From JAWKUK01 sp041398605 (GTDB lineage Bacteria; Planctomycetota; UBA1135; GCA-002686595), in assembly GCA_041398605.1 (NCBI GenBank), contig JAWKUK010000004.1, positions 186,001 to 250,000 on the forward strand: a stretch of 64,000 nt of DNA. Reading direction: 5' to 3'. The translations under genes and the position numbers were made by a program. This document shows positions 1 through 8,853 of this stretch, piece by piece; the first letter of the stretch is position 1, and every line of letters begins with the position of its first letter. The notes under the pieces were generated by a model, which was not told the DNA's origin, did no database searches, and was given only the letters and a program-made list of their open reading frames with translations.

Positions 1-2
1 AG

Positions 3-770
3 GTCGCGACGACCGCGCTGAACACAGCCTCGATCCTCGGGATCGAGATGTCACTGGAGCGCACGCGCCCCGCGGTCGACGCGGCGGGCGCCGCGGCCTC
101 GCGCAACGCGTATGGTCAGACCGACTTGCCGATCGACATTCGTTCGCGCCTGCTGTTCAACCCGAACCTCGAGAGCTCCGCGTTTTTTGTCCCAGGCCTC
201 GTCGGCATCATCCTGCAGCTCGTGACGCTGTTCCTGACCGCCTTCGCGATCGCCCGGGAACGCGAGCGCGGCACCCTCGAGCAGCTCTTCGTGACGCCGG
301 TCGGGCGCGCGGGCCTGATCCTCGGCAAGCTCGCGCCCTATGCCGCGGTCGGGTTCCTCGAGACGTTGCTCGTGCTGACCGTGATGCAGGGTGTGTTCGG
401 CGTCGCGATCGCGGGGAGCGTATCGCTGTTGCTGGCCCTGTCGCTCCTGTTCGTCGTGTGCTCGCTCGGCCTCGGCCTCTTGGTCTCGACGATCGCGCGC
501 ACGCAGCTCGAGGCGATGCAGTTCGCGTTCCTCATCATGCTGCCCTCCGTGTTGCTCTCAGGCTTCATGTTCCCGCGGGACGAGATGCCGCTGCCGATCT
601 ACTGGGCCAGCCACGCATTGCCGGTGACCTACTTCATCGAGATCCTGCGCGGGGTCGTGCTCCGCGCGGCCGACGCGCGCGACCTCGTCCCGCAGATCAC
701 GGGCCTCGTCCTCACAGGCACCGTGATCCTGAGCGCGAGCCTGCTGCGCTTCCGCAAGCAGCTCGAGTGA
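3..770 (+). CDS. ABC-2 type transporter permease, C-terminal part (5' end outside window)
   Basis: The reading frame is open from the first bases of the window, so the gene starts upstream and about 255 C-terminal residues are visible. It is an inner-membrane permease of the ABC-2 family, resembling YhhJ/YbhR-type exporters: a periplasmic stretch with RLLFNPNLESSAFFVPG, then about five hydrophobic segments, the cytoplasmic motif RERERGTLEQLFVTPV typical of this family, and a last segment near the C-terminus. Such permeases pair with an ATPase that is usually encoded just upstream; that partner is not in the window. The substrate cannot be read from sequence. The gene ends in RKQLE and is followed by 100 bases of GC-rich, hairpin-prone DNA. 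Confidence 0.85.
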   Translation, partial: VATTALNTASILGIEMSLERTRPAVDAAGAAASRNAYGQTDLPIDIRSRLLFNPNLESSAFFVPGLVGIILQLVTLFLTAFAIARERERGTLEQLFVTPVGRAGLILGKLAPYAAVGFLETLLVLTVMQGVFGVAIAGSVSLLLALSLLFVVCSLGLGLLVSTIARTQLEAMQFAFLIMLPSVLLSGFMFPRDEMPLPIYWASHALPVTYFIEILRGVVLRAADARDLVPQITGLVLTGTVILSASLLRFRKQLE

Positions 771-870
771 GCCGGCGCGCCCCTCGCAGGCGCCTCCACG
801 GGGGCCCCGACGCCGCCTGCGGCGGGCGCCCCCCCCGCGCCGCCCCCGCGGCGGTTACCCTACCCGGGCC

Positions 871-1323
871 ATGCTTGACGTCTTCCGCCCCCTCATCGCC
901 GCCGCGCGCGACCTCGACCTCTCCGATCCGGCGGCTGCCCGCGCGGAGCTCGAGCGGCGGCTCTCGCCGGGCTCGCCCGAGGCCGCCGCGCTGAACCGCG
1001 CGCTCATCGCGCTCCTGGACGAGGGCAAGGTCGCTGACCGCGGCGCGCCTCCGGTCCGCTGGTCGCGCGTCGCCAAGTCGACGGAAGCGACCGAGCACTT
1101 CTCGATCGACGTCGTCGACATGACCGGCCCGGGCCCGCAGCACCGTCACCCGAACGGTGAAGTGAACTGGTGCATCGCGCTCGAGGGCACTCCGACGTTC
1201 GACGGCCAACCCGCGGGCTGGGTCGTCGAGCCGCCGAACTCCGAGCACGTCCCCACCGTCGCGGGCGGACGCATGCTGATCGTGTACCTGTTGCCCGCGG
1301 GCGCGATCGAGTTCGCGGCTTAG
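871..1323 (+). CDS. small cupin-like protein, DUF4863 type
   Basis: This 150-residue soluble protein has no signal peptide. The N-terminal third is helical and charged. The second half, with GPGPQHRHPNGEVNWCIAL and later EPPNSEHVPTV, looks like a cupin-type fold with several histidines that could bind metal. It resembles DUF4863 proteins, a family I associate with 4-hydroxylaminobenzoate lyase (PnbB). That enzymatic role is only a family-level suggestion: no nitroaromatic pathway genes are nearby. The ATG at 871 has no clear ribosome binding site but is the only sensible start. The gene stands alone between a permease and a membrane protein. Confidence 0.6.
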   Translation: MLDVFRPLIAAARDLDLSDPAAARAELERRLSPGSPEAAALNRALIALLDEGKVADRGAPPVRWSRVAKSTEATEHFSIDVVDMTGPGPQHRHPNGEVNWCIALEGTPTFDGQPAGWVVEPPNSEHVPTVAGGRMLIVYLLPAGAIEFAA

Positions 1324-1475
1324 GGCCCGAGCGCGCACGCGGGCAGCGCGGTGACGCGTTGCTGGTTGCAGCACGGCCCGCGGCGCTTCCGCGGGCCTCC
1401 TCGGCCTCCCTTGGGCCTCCCTTGGGCTTCCCTCGGGCCTCGACCGCCCGCGCTGACCTCGACTGCGCCGATGCC

Positions 1476-2537
1476 ATGACCGCCACGAACGGCAGGATCC
1501 CTGGACTCGACCTCGCGCGAGCCGCTGCGATCTTTGGGATGATCGTCGTCAACTTCGAGCTGGCGATGCATGCGAGCGGCCGCGGACCCGCGTGGCTCAG
1601 CGCCCTGACTGGCGCCCTGCAGGGCCGCGCAGCGGGCCTGTTCGTCGTGCTCGCAGGGATCGGCGCGAGCCTCGGGGCGCGGCGCGCGCTCAGCTCCGGT
1701 GACCCGGTGGCTCGTCGCGCCGCCCGGCGGCAGCTCGTGCGGCGCGGCCTCGCTCTCTTCGCGCTCGGCGTCGCGTTCATGTCCGTCTGGGACGCCGATA
1801 TCCTGCACTTCTATGGCGTGTACTTCCTCGTGGGCGCGGCCCTCCTCTTTGCGCCCGCCGGCGCGCTCATCGCGGCGATCGGCCTGAGCTCAGCGACGGC
1901 GGTGATGCACCTCGCGAACGGCGGCTGGGCAGCGCGCTGGGACTTTACGACCTTGACCTATCGCGGCCTCTGGACCCCGGGGGGCTTTCTGCGCAACCTC
2001 GTCCTCGATGGCTGGCATCCAGTGCTGCCCTGGGTCGCGCTGTACCTGTTCGGGATGCTGCTCGGTCGCAGCCGCCTCGCGGACCGTGTGTGGCGGCGGC
2101 GCGCAGGCCTCGTCGCGCTCTTCGTCTGGTCGAGCGTCGAGGTGTGCGCTCGGATGGTCGCGCCCGACGGCATCGAGACGATCGGCCCCCGCGCGCTGGC
2201 AGCGACGACGTGCTTCCCGCCCACGCCGGCCTACCTCATCGCGGCATCGGCGGCGGCGCTGACCCTCATCGCGCTGAGCTGCGAGGTCGCCGAGCGCGCG
2301 CACGGGCCGACCCTGCGCGCGCTCGAGGCGACAGGCCGCCTCTCGCTCACGCTCTACCTCGGGCACGTGCTCGTCGGCCTGGGCGCCCTCGAAAGCCTTG
2401 GGCGCCTCGAGGACCGCTCGCTGCACTTTGCCGTCGCCGCGTCGGTTACGTTCTTCGCCGCATCCGTCGCCTTCGCGGCCGTCTGGACCCGCCGCTTCCA
2501 AAGCGGGCCGCTCGAAGCGCTGCTGCGTCGCCTCTGA
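1476..2537 (+). CDS. DUF418/YeiB-type multispanning membrane protein
   Basis: This is a 353-residue integral membrane protein with about nine or ten hydrophobic segments. The start GLDLARAAAIFGMIVVNFEL matches the opening of DUF418/DUF1624 and heparan-glucosaminide-acetyltransferase-like proteins. The end, TGRLSLTLYLGH followed by a last helix and RFQSGPLEALLRRL, matches the DUF418 C-terminus (family pattern FxxGPLEWLxR). The ATG at 1476 is preferred over an upstream in-frame start at 1170, because the upstream part is arginine-rich, non-hydrophobic and overlaps the preceding gene. Function is unknown; acyl transfer across the membrane is a speculative possibility from distant relatives. It lies 28 bases upstream of the aquaporin gene on the same strand. 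Confidence 0.7.
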   Translation: MTATNGRIPGLDLARAAAIFGMIVVNFELAMHASGRGPAWLSALTGALQGRAAGLFVVLAGIGASLGARRALSSGDPVARRAARRQLVRRGLALFALGVAFMSVWDADILHFYGVYFLVGAALLFAPAGALIAAIGLSSATAVMHLANGGWAARWDFTTLTYRGLWTPGGFLRNLVLDGWHPVLPWVALYLFGMLLGRSRLADRVWRRRAGLVALFVWSSVEVCARMVAPDGIETIGPRALAATTCFPPTPAYLIAASAAALTLIALSCEVAERAHGPTLRALEATGRLSLTLYLGHVLVGLGALESLGRLEDRSLHFAVAASVTFFAASVAFAAVWTRRFQSGPLEALLRRL

Positions 2538-2565
2538 GTGCCCGAACCACAGAAGCTCCTCCCCG

Positions 2566-3333
2566 ATGACGACACCCGAGTTTCCCACCACGGCTGCAGA
2601 GCTCGCGCTCGAGGTCGAGACGGGCACCGGCGGCCTGCGCGTGGACCTCGCGCGTCGACTCGTCGCCGAAGCGCTCGGCACGGGGCTGCTCGTGCTCGCG
2701 GTCGTCGGTTCGGGGATCATGGCGGAGAGGCTCTCGCCCGACGATGTCGGGTTGCAGCTCTTGGAGAACGCCGCGGCGACCGCAGGCGCGCTCGTCGGCC
2801 TGATCCTGATGTTCGGCGCGCTGTCTGGCGCGCACTTCAACCCGGTCGTCACGCTCATCGATCGGCTCTTCGGCGCCCTGTCGACCAAGGAGGCCCTCGG
2901 CTACTGCGTGGCACAGATCGGCGGCGGGTGCGTGGGCTCCGTCGTCGCCAACGTGACGTTCGAGCTCGATCCCGTCACGCTCTCGACAAAGGTGCGCTCT
3001 TCCAGCGCGCTGTGGCTGTCCGAAGTGATCGCGACCGTCGGCCTCTTGCTCGTCATCCATGGCTGCGTGCGCTCGGGCCGCTCCGCAGCGGTGCCCTTCG
3101 CCGTCGGAGCGTGGATCGGAGGCGCCTGTTGGTTCACGTCGTCGACGAGCTTTGCCAACCCGGCGGTCACGATCGCCCGGACGTTGACGGACACCTTTGC
3201 CGGCATCGCCCCCTCGTCCGCGCCCATGGTCACTGCGATGCAGGTCGTCGGCGCGCTCGTGGCCTTTGGGCTCATCCGGTTCCTGTTCCCGCGCGTGGCG
3301 CAGGCAGCGCCGTCGGTTTCCAACGATGTCTGA
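2566..3333 (+). CDS. MIP-family channel (aquaporin), likely AqpS-like in arsenic detoxification
   Basis: A 255-residue six-helix channel of the major intrinsic protein family. The two half-helix signatures are visible: HFNPVVT in the first repeat (NPV instead of NPA) and FANPAVTIAR in the second, with the arginine of the selectivity filter present. The C-terminus overlaps the start of a thioredoxin-type arsenate reductase gene by eight bases, so the two are translated together. This matches the known AqpS/ArsC arrangement, in which arsenite formed by the reductase leaves through the channel. No ArsR repressor or ArsB/Acr3 pump is in view. The ATG at 2566 follows 28 bases after the previous gene; the longer frame from 2398 lies inside that gene. 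Confidence 0.87.
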   Translation: MTTPEFPTTAAELALEVETGTGGLRVDLARRLVAEALGTGLLVLAVVGSGIMAERLSPDDVGLQLLENAAATAGALVGLILMFGALSGAHFNPVVTLIDRLFGALSTKEALGYCVAQIGGGCVGSVVANVTFELDPVTLSTKVRSSSALWLSEVIATVGLLLVIHGCVRSGRSAAVPFAVGAWIGGACWFTSSTSFANPAVTIARTLTDTFAGIAPSSAPMVTAMQVVGALVAFGLIRFLFPRVAQAAPSVSNDV

Positions 3334-3766
3334 CCCCTCCGCAGCAAGGTCACGGCCTCCCGAGGTCCTCTTCGTCTGCGTGCACAACGCCGGCCGCTCA
3401 CAGATGGCGGCTGCGCTCTTGGCGCGCCACGGCGGCGAGCGGGTGGTCGTCCGCTCCGCGGGCACGGCGCCGGCCGAATCCATCAACCCCGCGGTCGTCG
3501 CGGTCATGGCCGAGCTCGGCATCGACCTCGCGACCAGCGGCGCCCACCCGAAGCGGCTCGACGACGCCGCAGTGCGCGCGTCCGACGTCGTGATCACCAT
3601 GGGCTGCGGCGACCGCTGCCCGTTCTATCCGGGCAAGCGCTACCACGACTGGGCGCTGCCCGACCCTGCCGGCCAAGGGGTGGACGCGGTGCGCCCCATC
3701 CGCGACGAGATCGACCGGCGCGTGCGCGCGCTCCTCGCCGACCTTGGCGTGGACAGCACACGTTGA
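3326..3766 (+). CDS. arsC: arsenate reductase, low-molecular-weight phosphatase type
   Basis: A 146-residue cytoplasmic enzyme that reduces arsenate to arsenite. The phosphate-binding loop CVHNAGRSQ (CX5R, catalytic Cys at residue 18) lies near the N-terminus. A second pair of cysteines in MGCGDRCPFYPG fits the thiol relay of the thioredoxin-linked ArsC class, and DWALPDPAGQ is the conserved acid loop. Length agrees with the family (about 130-150). It overlaps the aquaporin gene by eight bases, indicating one operon. The next gene is convergent and its stop lies only 36 bases away. The alternative is a low-molecular-weight tyrosine phosphatase, but the second cysteine pair and the aquaporin neighbour favour arsenate. 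Confidence 0.92.
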   Translation: MSDPSAARSRPPEVLFVCVHNAGRSQMAAALLARHGGERVVVRSAGTAPAESINPAVVAVMAELGIDLATSGAHPKRLDDAAVRASDVVITMGCGDRCPFYPGKRYHDWALPDPAGQGVDAVRPIRDEIDRRVRALLADLGVDSTR

Positions 3767-3802
3767 GCGTGGCCACGCCGGGCGCGGCCCCGGGGCGCGC
3801 CG

Positions 3803-4959
3803 TCAGTCCCGACGCTGCGGCTTGCGGTGCCAGACGACGCGATCGGCGCCTTCGAGCACGCGCTTGCGATACCCGAAGAGGTGCAGCATCCCGACGACGG
3901 CGCCCGCGAGGCGCCGGCGCGTCTGACAGACCCCTCGGGGACGTTGAGGGCCCGCACGCCCGGCGCCAAGCGGAGCGCCCGCTCCAGGCGGCTGCGGCGC
4001 GCCCACCGCGAGAGCGTGAGCCAAGCCCGCGACACGGGCCGGCACAGGAAGTACCCCTCCGTCCCGAGCCCCTGATACAGCGGCATCAGCATGTAGCCGT
4101 CGAGCGGCGCTTGCACGACCTCGGCGTTCTGGAGCGCGAGGCTCTGGTCGCGCCGCACGCGCATGAAGTTGCGCCAGCCCGGCTCCATCACGTAACGATC
4201 GCCTGGGTCCACGGGGTGGACGTACGAGAGGTCCATGACGCTCGGCAACCCGTGACTGACACGCTCGAGGTGCGCGCGCGACGGCGCGAGCTCGGCGTGC
4301 TGGGGATCGATCGAGCGCACGTGCGCGAGCGCGAGCCACAGCGCCGCCAGGCATGTGCGCGCCGACAACGGGTCCTCGTGCTGGCCGCCCTCGACGACCA
4401 TGGCCGTGAACGCCTGGTCCGCCATCCACGTCAGGAGCGGCCCTTCGAGGCGCTCTTCGAGGCCCAACACGACGGGCAGCGGCAGCGCGCGCGCCAGCAA
4501 GCGGCTCGGGATCGAATCGGCGATGACGGTGAACCCGCTGCCGCCGGCCGAGGTCGAATGCAGGTCGATCAAGACGACCTCGCGCGAGGGCTGCCCGTCG
4601 AGCTCGCGCGCGATCACGGCGTGGAGCTCGCGCAGCTCAGCGCGGTCCGGTGTGTCGTCGCTCGCGGGTCGCGTCGCGAGCGCGTCGAGCTCGGCCCGGG
4701 TCCAGAGGCGGTTCAAGTCGCTGCCCTGGTGCCGCACCCCCCGCCGGAGGGCGGCGCGGTTGCCAGACAGAACGACGATGCGGCCGCGCACGTCGTCGCT
4801 CGCCAGCGCATCCAAAAGCGCTGCAGCGGCTTCAACGCCGCGCGGCTCGTTGCCGTGCTGGCCCGCGACGACGAGCACGAGCGGGCCGCGGCGCCCCGCG
4901 TCGCGGACCCCCATCACACGCGGCAGTTCCGCGATGCCGACCGTCCTTGGAATGCCCAT
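3803..4959 (-). CDS. succinylglutamate desuccinylase/aspartoacylase-like zinc hydrolase, apparent frameshift
   Basis: This is a zinc-dependent amidohydrolase of the M14-like AstE/AspA family. Motifs seen include VVAGQHGNEPRG (zinc-binding His and Glu), GSDLNRLW, LIDLHSTSAG (zinc His) and WMADQAFTAMVVEGGQHED. The frame starting at the ATG at 4959 runs without a stop far into the convergent arsC gene, with an arginine/serine-rich tail that looks unreal. A normal-looking ending, VVGMLHLFGYRKRVLEGADR, lies in another frame and stops at 3803. Adding one base to the run of four C at 3931-3934 (four G on the coding strand) joins them into about 385 residues, the expected family length. The gene lies 86 bases downstream of the CBS-fused ligase gene and is probably co-transcribed. 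Its substrate is unknown. Confidence 0.8.
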
Positions 4960-5045
4960 GCGCTGCCCTCGTACCGCTCGCTCGCTCAATCGTCGCCCGC
5001 TCAAACTTGGTTCGCCCAAGCGTGGTCGCCCACCAAGGTCGTTGA

Positions 5046-6968
5046 TCAACGGGGCGCGCGCAGCGTCTCCTCGAGCAGCTTGGCGGAGGCTTCGACGAAG
5101 TCGTGCTCCGTGACGATGCCGACCAGGCGCCCGTTCTCGACGACGGGCAGGCACCCGATGCGGTTCTGGCGCATCATCTCGATCGCGCCGAGGGTCGTAT
5201 AACCAGGCGTGATCGTGATCGGGTTCGGGTACATGACTTCGCGCACGGCGATCCCTTCGGTGTCAGCCTCGCGCGGTCCGCTCTGGCGCCGAGCCAGCAC
5301 GCGCAGCAACGCGCGCTGCGACAGGAGCCCGACGAGGTGCCCCGCGTCGTCCTCGACCGGCACGTAGCGGATGTGCTCCCAGTCCATCAACGACGCGGCG
5401 AGATCGATGACGTCCTCGGGGTGCACGGTGAACACGTCGCGGGTCATGATCTGCGAGACCGTGCGGAAGCTGTGGCGCCAATCGCTGATCTCGTCGAGGT
5501 CCGCGAGCGCCCACGTCGAGACCGGGAGGCCCGCCGTCTGTCGCGCATACATCGCTGAGGTCAGCGCGCGGTGGCGCTCGTCGAGCGTCCCGCGCTTGCC
5601 CATCTTCGCGAGGCTGTCGAGCGCCCACTGCGAGCCCGTGCGTCCGTTGGTGACGCGCTCCTCGAAGATGCCGAGGTAACGATCGACGTCGCTGGAATCG
5701 ATGCCGCGCGCCTTCAGACCCTGCCGCGCTGCGGGCAAGAGCGAGGACAAGATGAGGTCGCGCGCCGTCGTCTCGCGCCCTTTGATCCAGCGGAACTGCG
5801 CCGAGAGGCCGTAACGCGCCGCGGCGAAGAAGTTGCCGCGCGCGTCATCGAAGTCCATGACAGACGTGATGTCCTGGTACTCGTCGCCGAGCGCCACCAT
5901 CAGCCCGAAGTAGAACGCGGCGTTCGCGATCTGGTCCGGGATCGTCGGCCCCGCCGGCATGACGCGGTTCTCGATGCGGAGGTGCGGCCGCCCTTCGCTG
6001 ATGCCGTAGCACGGACGGTTCCAGCGATACACGGTGCCGTTGTGCAGCGAGAGCGCCTTCAGCTTGGGGATCTCGCCGCGATCGAGCACGGCCGTCGACG
6101 CCTCGCCGAGGTTCGCCGACAACAGGAGCCGGAAGCGCGCGACGTCCTCGCGCAGGAGCTCGAGCACGGAGCCGCGCACCCAACGCTCGCCGAACGAGAC
6201 GCGCTGCCGCGTGCCGCGCGCGACCTGCGTCTTGTTGCGGACGTCGAGCGACTGCTGAAAGAGCGCCACGCGCGTCTCGTGCCACAGGCGGTGCTGCAAG
6301 AGCACGGGCGAATTGACCGCCGCCGCCATCACCGGGCCCGTCACGACCTGCGCCAGGTTGTAGAGCTTCGCGAACTCGTCGTCACCGACCTGGAAGTGGA
6401 CCTGGAACGAGGTCGTGCACGCTTCGAGCATCACGTTCTCGTGCGTGACGCGGAGCTCGTCGAGGCCCTTGATGAGCGTCTCGAAGTCTTCACCACGCAG
6501 GTCGCGCATGACCTTGTTCATGGCGTGGAAGCGCGGGCTCCCGACCATGTTGTCCAACGTCAGGTCCGAGAGGTGCAGCGTCGGCAAGATGCCGCACATC
6601 AAGAGGCGCGCCTCGTTCGCCTGCGCGACGACGCGGGCGCGACGCACCATCTCTTGGAGCTCCTCCTCCATCAACGAGAGGCAGCGCCCGTCCAGCGCGA
6701 GCGGCGTCAGGTTGGCCTCTAGGTTGAAGCGCGCTAGCTCCGGGCTGTAGTTGCCCTCGAGCTGACCGAGGATCACCTCAGACTTCGGCACCGCTTGCCA
6801 CTCGTCGTTGACGAGGAAGAGCTCCTGCTCGGCGCCGATCCGGCGCACGTCGCGCTCGACCATGCCGCCTTCGATCATGCGCTCGAGGGCCACGAGGTCG
6901 TCCAGGACGGCCTTCATGAACGCACGGAGTTCTTTGGGCTCAGTGGCCTTGACGTCGTGCTCGCCCAT
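5046..6968 (-). CDS. GCS2-type glutamate-cysteine ligase-like enzyme fused to a CBS domain pair
   Basis: A 640-residue cytoplasmic protein. Residues 1 to about 470 resemble the GCS2/YbdK carboxylate-amine ligase family: RIGAEQELFLVN near the start, SPELARFNLEANLTPL, SFQVHFQVGDDEF, and RIENRVMPAGPTIPDQ. From about residue 500 to 630 there are two CBS domains, beginning with MTRDVFTVHPEDVIDLA and VMYPNPITITPGYTTL; each ends in a typical GLLSQ/GIVTEHDF element. CBS pairs usually bind adenine nucleotides, so regulation by energy charge is plausible. The ATG at 6968 precedes MGEHDVKATEPKEL; the longer frame up to 7106 overlaps the divergent kinase gene start. The next gene downstream encodes an aspartoacylase-like hydrolase, suggesting linked making and breaking of an amide or gamma-glutamyl compound (inference). 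Confidence 0.85.
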   Translation of the reverse strand: MGEHDVKATEPKELRAFMKAVLDDLVALERMIEGGMVERDVRRIGAEQELFLVNDEWQAVPKSEVILGQLEGNYSPELARFNLEANLTPLALDGRCLSLMEEELQEMVRRARVVAQANEARLLMCGILPTLHLSDLTLDNMVGSPRFHAMNKVMRDLRGEDFETLIKGLDELRVTHENVMLEACTTSFQVHFQVGDDEFAKLYNLAQVVTGPVMAAAVNSPVLLQHRLWHETRVALFQQSLDVRNKTQVARGTRQRVSFGERWVRGSVLELLREDVARFRLLLSANLGEASTAVLDRGEIPKLKALSLHNGTVYRWNRPCYGISEGRPHLRIENRVMPAGPTIPDQIANAAFYFGLMVALGDEYQDITSVMDFDDARGNFFAAARYGLSAQFRWIKGRETTARDLILSSLLPAARQGLKARGIDSSDVDRYLGIFEERVTNGRTGSQWALDSLAKMGKRGTLDERHRALTSAMYARQTAGLPVSTWALADLDEISDWRHSFRTVSQIMTRDVFTVHPEDVIDLAASLMDWEHIRYVPVEDDAGHLVGLLSQRALLRVLARRQSGPREADTEGIAVREVMYPNPITITPGYTTLGAIEMMRQNRIGCLPVVENGRLVGIVTEHDFVEASAKLLEETLRAPR

Positions 6969-7104
6969 TTTGGGGTTCGATTCGGAGCGAAGAGCTCGGT
7001 GGCGCCAGCGCGGCGCTGGGGAGGAGGCAGGTGGGAGGACGCGACGGTCCTGGAAGGAGTGTAAGCTCGCACAGGCGCCCGGTCTGCACAATGGGCACGG
7101 CGAC

Positions 7105-8853
7105 ATGTCCGCGCGCCTTCCTATGCACCCGATCGACGACAGGGCCGATGCCCGGGCAAACGACGACCGCGACCAGCCGGGCTCCCCCGGGGGGGCCCGG
7201 CTGGACGCGAGCCCGCACCACGACGGTCCGCACCAGGTCGGCGCGGACGCGCACCTCTTGGAGGGGCTGCTCGCCGGGCTCGTGGACGCCGTCGTCGTGA
7301 CCGACGCGCGCGGGACGGTGGTCCGCGCGAGCGCGTCCGTGCTGCCGCTCCTGGGCTGGGCGCCAGGCGACCTGATCGGGCGGAACGTGAACCTGTTGGT
7401 GCCTGAGCCGCACCACAGCGCCCACGACGGGTACCTGGAGCGCTACCTGGAGACGGGGCGGACCTGGATCCTCGGGACCGCGCGTGAGTTCGACGTCGTC
7501 CGGCGGGACGGCTCGACCGTCGCGTGCGAGCTGTGTGTCTCGCGCATCGACCTCGAACGCGGCCCGCCGCCGGACCACCCGCTGAGCGTCGGGCCGCTCT
7601 TCTGTGGGACGTTCCGCGACATCTCGGAGCGGCGCCTGGCGCACGCGGCCGTGACCCACAGCGAGGCCCGCTTCCGCGCGGTGTTCGACCACGAGAACGA
7701 GCTCGTCCTCCTGCTCGACGACGAAGGTCGGGTGACGGACGTCAACGCGACGGCGCTCGAGCGGACTGGGCGCGCACGTGAGGCGGTGCTCGGGCGCACC
7801 CTGTCCGAGCTGGCGCTCTTCGTGGCGCCCGACGGCGGCGATCCACGCGACATCGTGCGGCGGGTGCTGGCGCAGTCGAGCGAGGTCGGCGTCGCGACGG
7901 CCAGGATCGGCGTCCTGGTGCGCCCTCCTGTCGACGACGCGTGGCCCGTCGACGCGCGAGGCCCCGGCATAGGCGAGCCGCGTCCCGCACCCCTCCACCG
8001 CGCAGGGCTCACGCAGGACGGGCCACAACGCGACCGGTTCGTCGAGACGCCACATGAGCTGTCGGCGCGGAGGATCCCGAGCGACTTGCCAGAGATGCCG
8101 CGCACCATCGTCGAGGTGCGCGACGTGTCCGCCCTCGTCGCGGCAGAGCGCCGCGAGAGCTCGGTGCTGCGCTCGCTCGCGCGGGTCGGCGAAGAGGCGG
8201 CCGTCCTGGCGCACGAGCTGCGGAGCCCGGTCAGCGCGCTCGAGCTAGCGTTGAAGGCCGTCGCCCGGAACCTCGGCGCGGACGAGCGCCTGTTGCTCGA
8301 CGACCTGCGGGCAAGGATGCGGCACCTCGAGGACCTCCTGCGTCGCACGCTCAGCTTCTCGCGGCCGCTCGACCTGCGCGTAGGCGCGGTCGCGCCCGCG
8401 GCGGCGTTCGGCACCGCCCTGGAACGAGAATCCAGCCCGCTCACTCGTTCGCGGCTGCGCCCGACCATTCATATCGGGCCGGCGACGCCCGCGCTGGCGG
8501 CCGATCCGCGCGCGCTCGAAGACCTCTTGGCCAACCTCATACGCAACGCCGCCGAGGCCCAGCCACGGGGCGGACGCTTACGGCTCGAGGCCGCGCCCCT
8601 CGGCCCTTCGGCCGTGCGCCTCGTCATCGAGGACGGAGGCCCAGGGATCCCGGTCGCCGCGCGCGAGGAGGTCTTCCGGCCGTTCCAGACCTCCAAGTCG
8701 GAGGGGACGGGCCTGGGCCTCGCGCTCGTGCGGAAGATCGCCGAGGAGCACGGGGCCACGATCACCCTCACGGACGCAGCTGCGGGCGGGCTGCGTATCC
8801 TCCTGGACTGGCCCGCCGCCGCCAGCCCCTTGCCCCCCATCAGCGCCCGATGA
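7105..8853 (+). CDS. PAS-domain sensor histidine kinase (FixL/NtrB-like)
   Basis: A 582-residue kinase without membrane segments. The first PAS domain (about residues 50-175) is FixL-like, with IGRNVNLLVPEPHHSAHDGY and VRRDGSTVACEL. At the place where FixL has its haem-binding histidine this protein appears to have tryptophan (W121), so haem binding is unlikely. A second PAS domain covers about 185-300. The phosphoacceptor is H370 in AHELRSPVSALEL, and the ATPase domain shows NLIRNAAEA, EDGGPGIP and GTGLGLALVRKIAEEHG. The gene overlaps the regulator gene by four bases (ATGA), so the two form an operon. ATG at 7105 is preferred; MHPIDD at 7123 is an alternative. It diverges from the GCS2-CBS gene. 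Confidence 0.88.
   Translation: MSARLPMHPIDDRADARANDDRDQPGSPGGARLDASPHHDGPHQVGADAHLLEGLLAGLVDAVVVTDARGTVVRASASVLPLLGWAPGDLIGRNVNLLVPEPHHSAHDGYLERYLETGRTWILGTAREFDVVRRDGSTVACELCVSRIDLERGPPPDHPLSVGPLFCGTFRDISERRLAHAAVTHSEARFRAVFDHENELVLLLDDEGRVTDVNATALERTGRAREAVLGRTLSELALFVAPDGGDPRDIVRRVLAQSSEVGVATARIGVLVRPPVDDAWPVDARGPGIGEPRPAPLHRAGLTQDGPQRDRFVETPHELSARRIPSDLPEMPRTIVEVRDVSALVAAERRESSVLRSLARVGEEAAVLAHELRSPVSALELALKAVARNLGADERLLLDDLRARMRHLEDLLRRTLSFSRPLDLRVGAVAPAAAFGTALERESSPLTRSRLRPTIHIGPATPALAADPRALEDLLANLIRNAAEAQPRGGRLRLEAAPLGPSAVRLVIEDGGPGIPVAAREEVFRPFQTSKSEGTGLGLALVRKIAEEHGATITLTDAAAGGLRILLDWPAAASPLPPISAR

Noticed and set aside
3925..3940. Programmed ribosomal frameshift in the aspartoacylase-like gene
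   Set aside because: There is no slippery heptamer or downstream structure of the known kind; a base missing from a short C run is simpler, especially as a second gene shows the same defect.
7105..8853. Oxygen sensing by the FixL-like kinase
   Set aside because: The haem-binding histidine appears to be replaced by tryptophan 121, so oxygen sensing is not supported despite the close PAS similarity.
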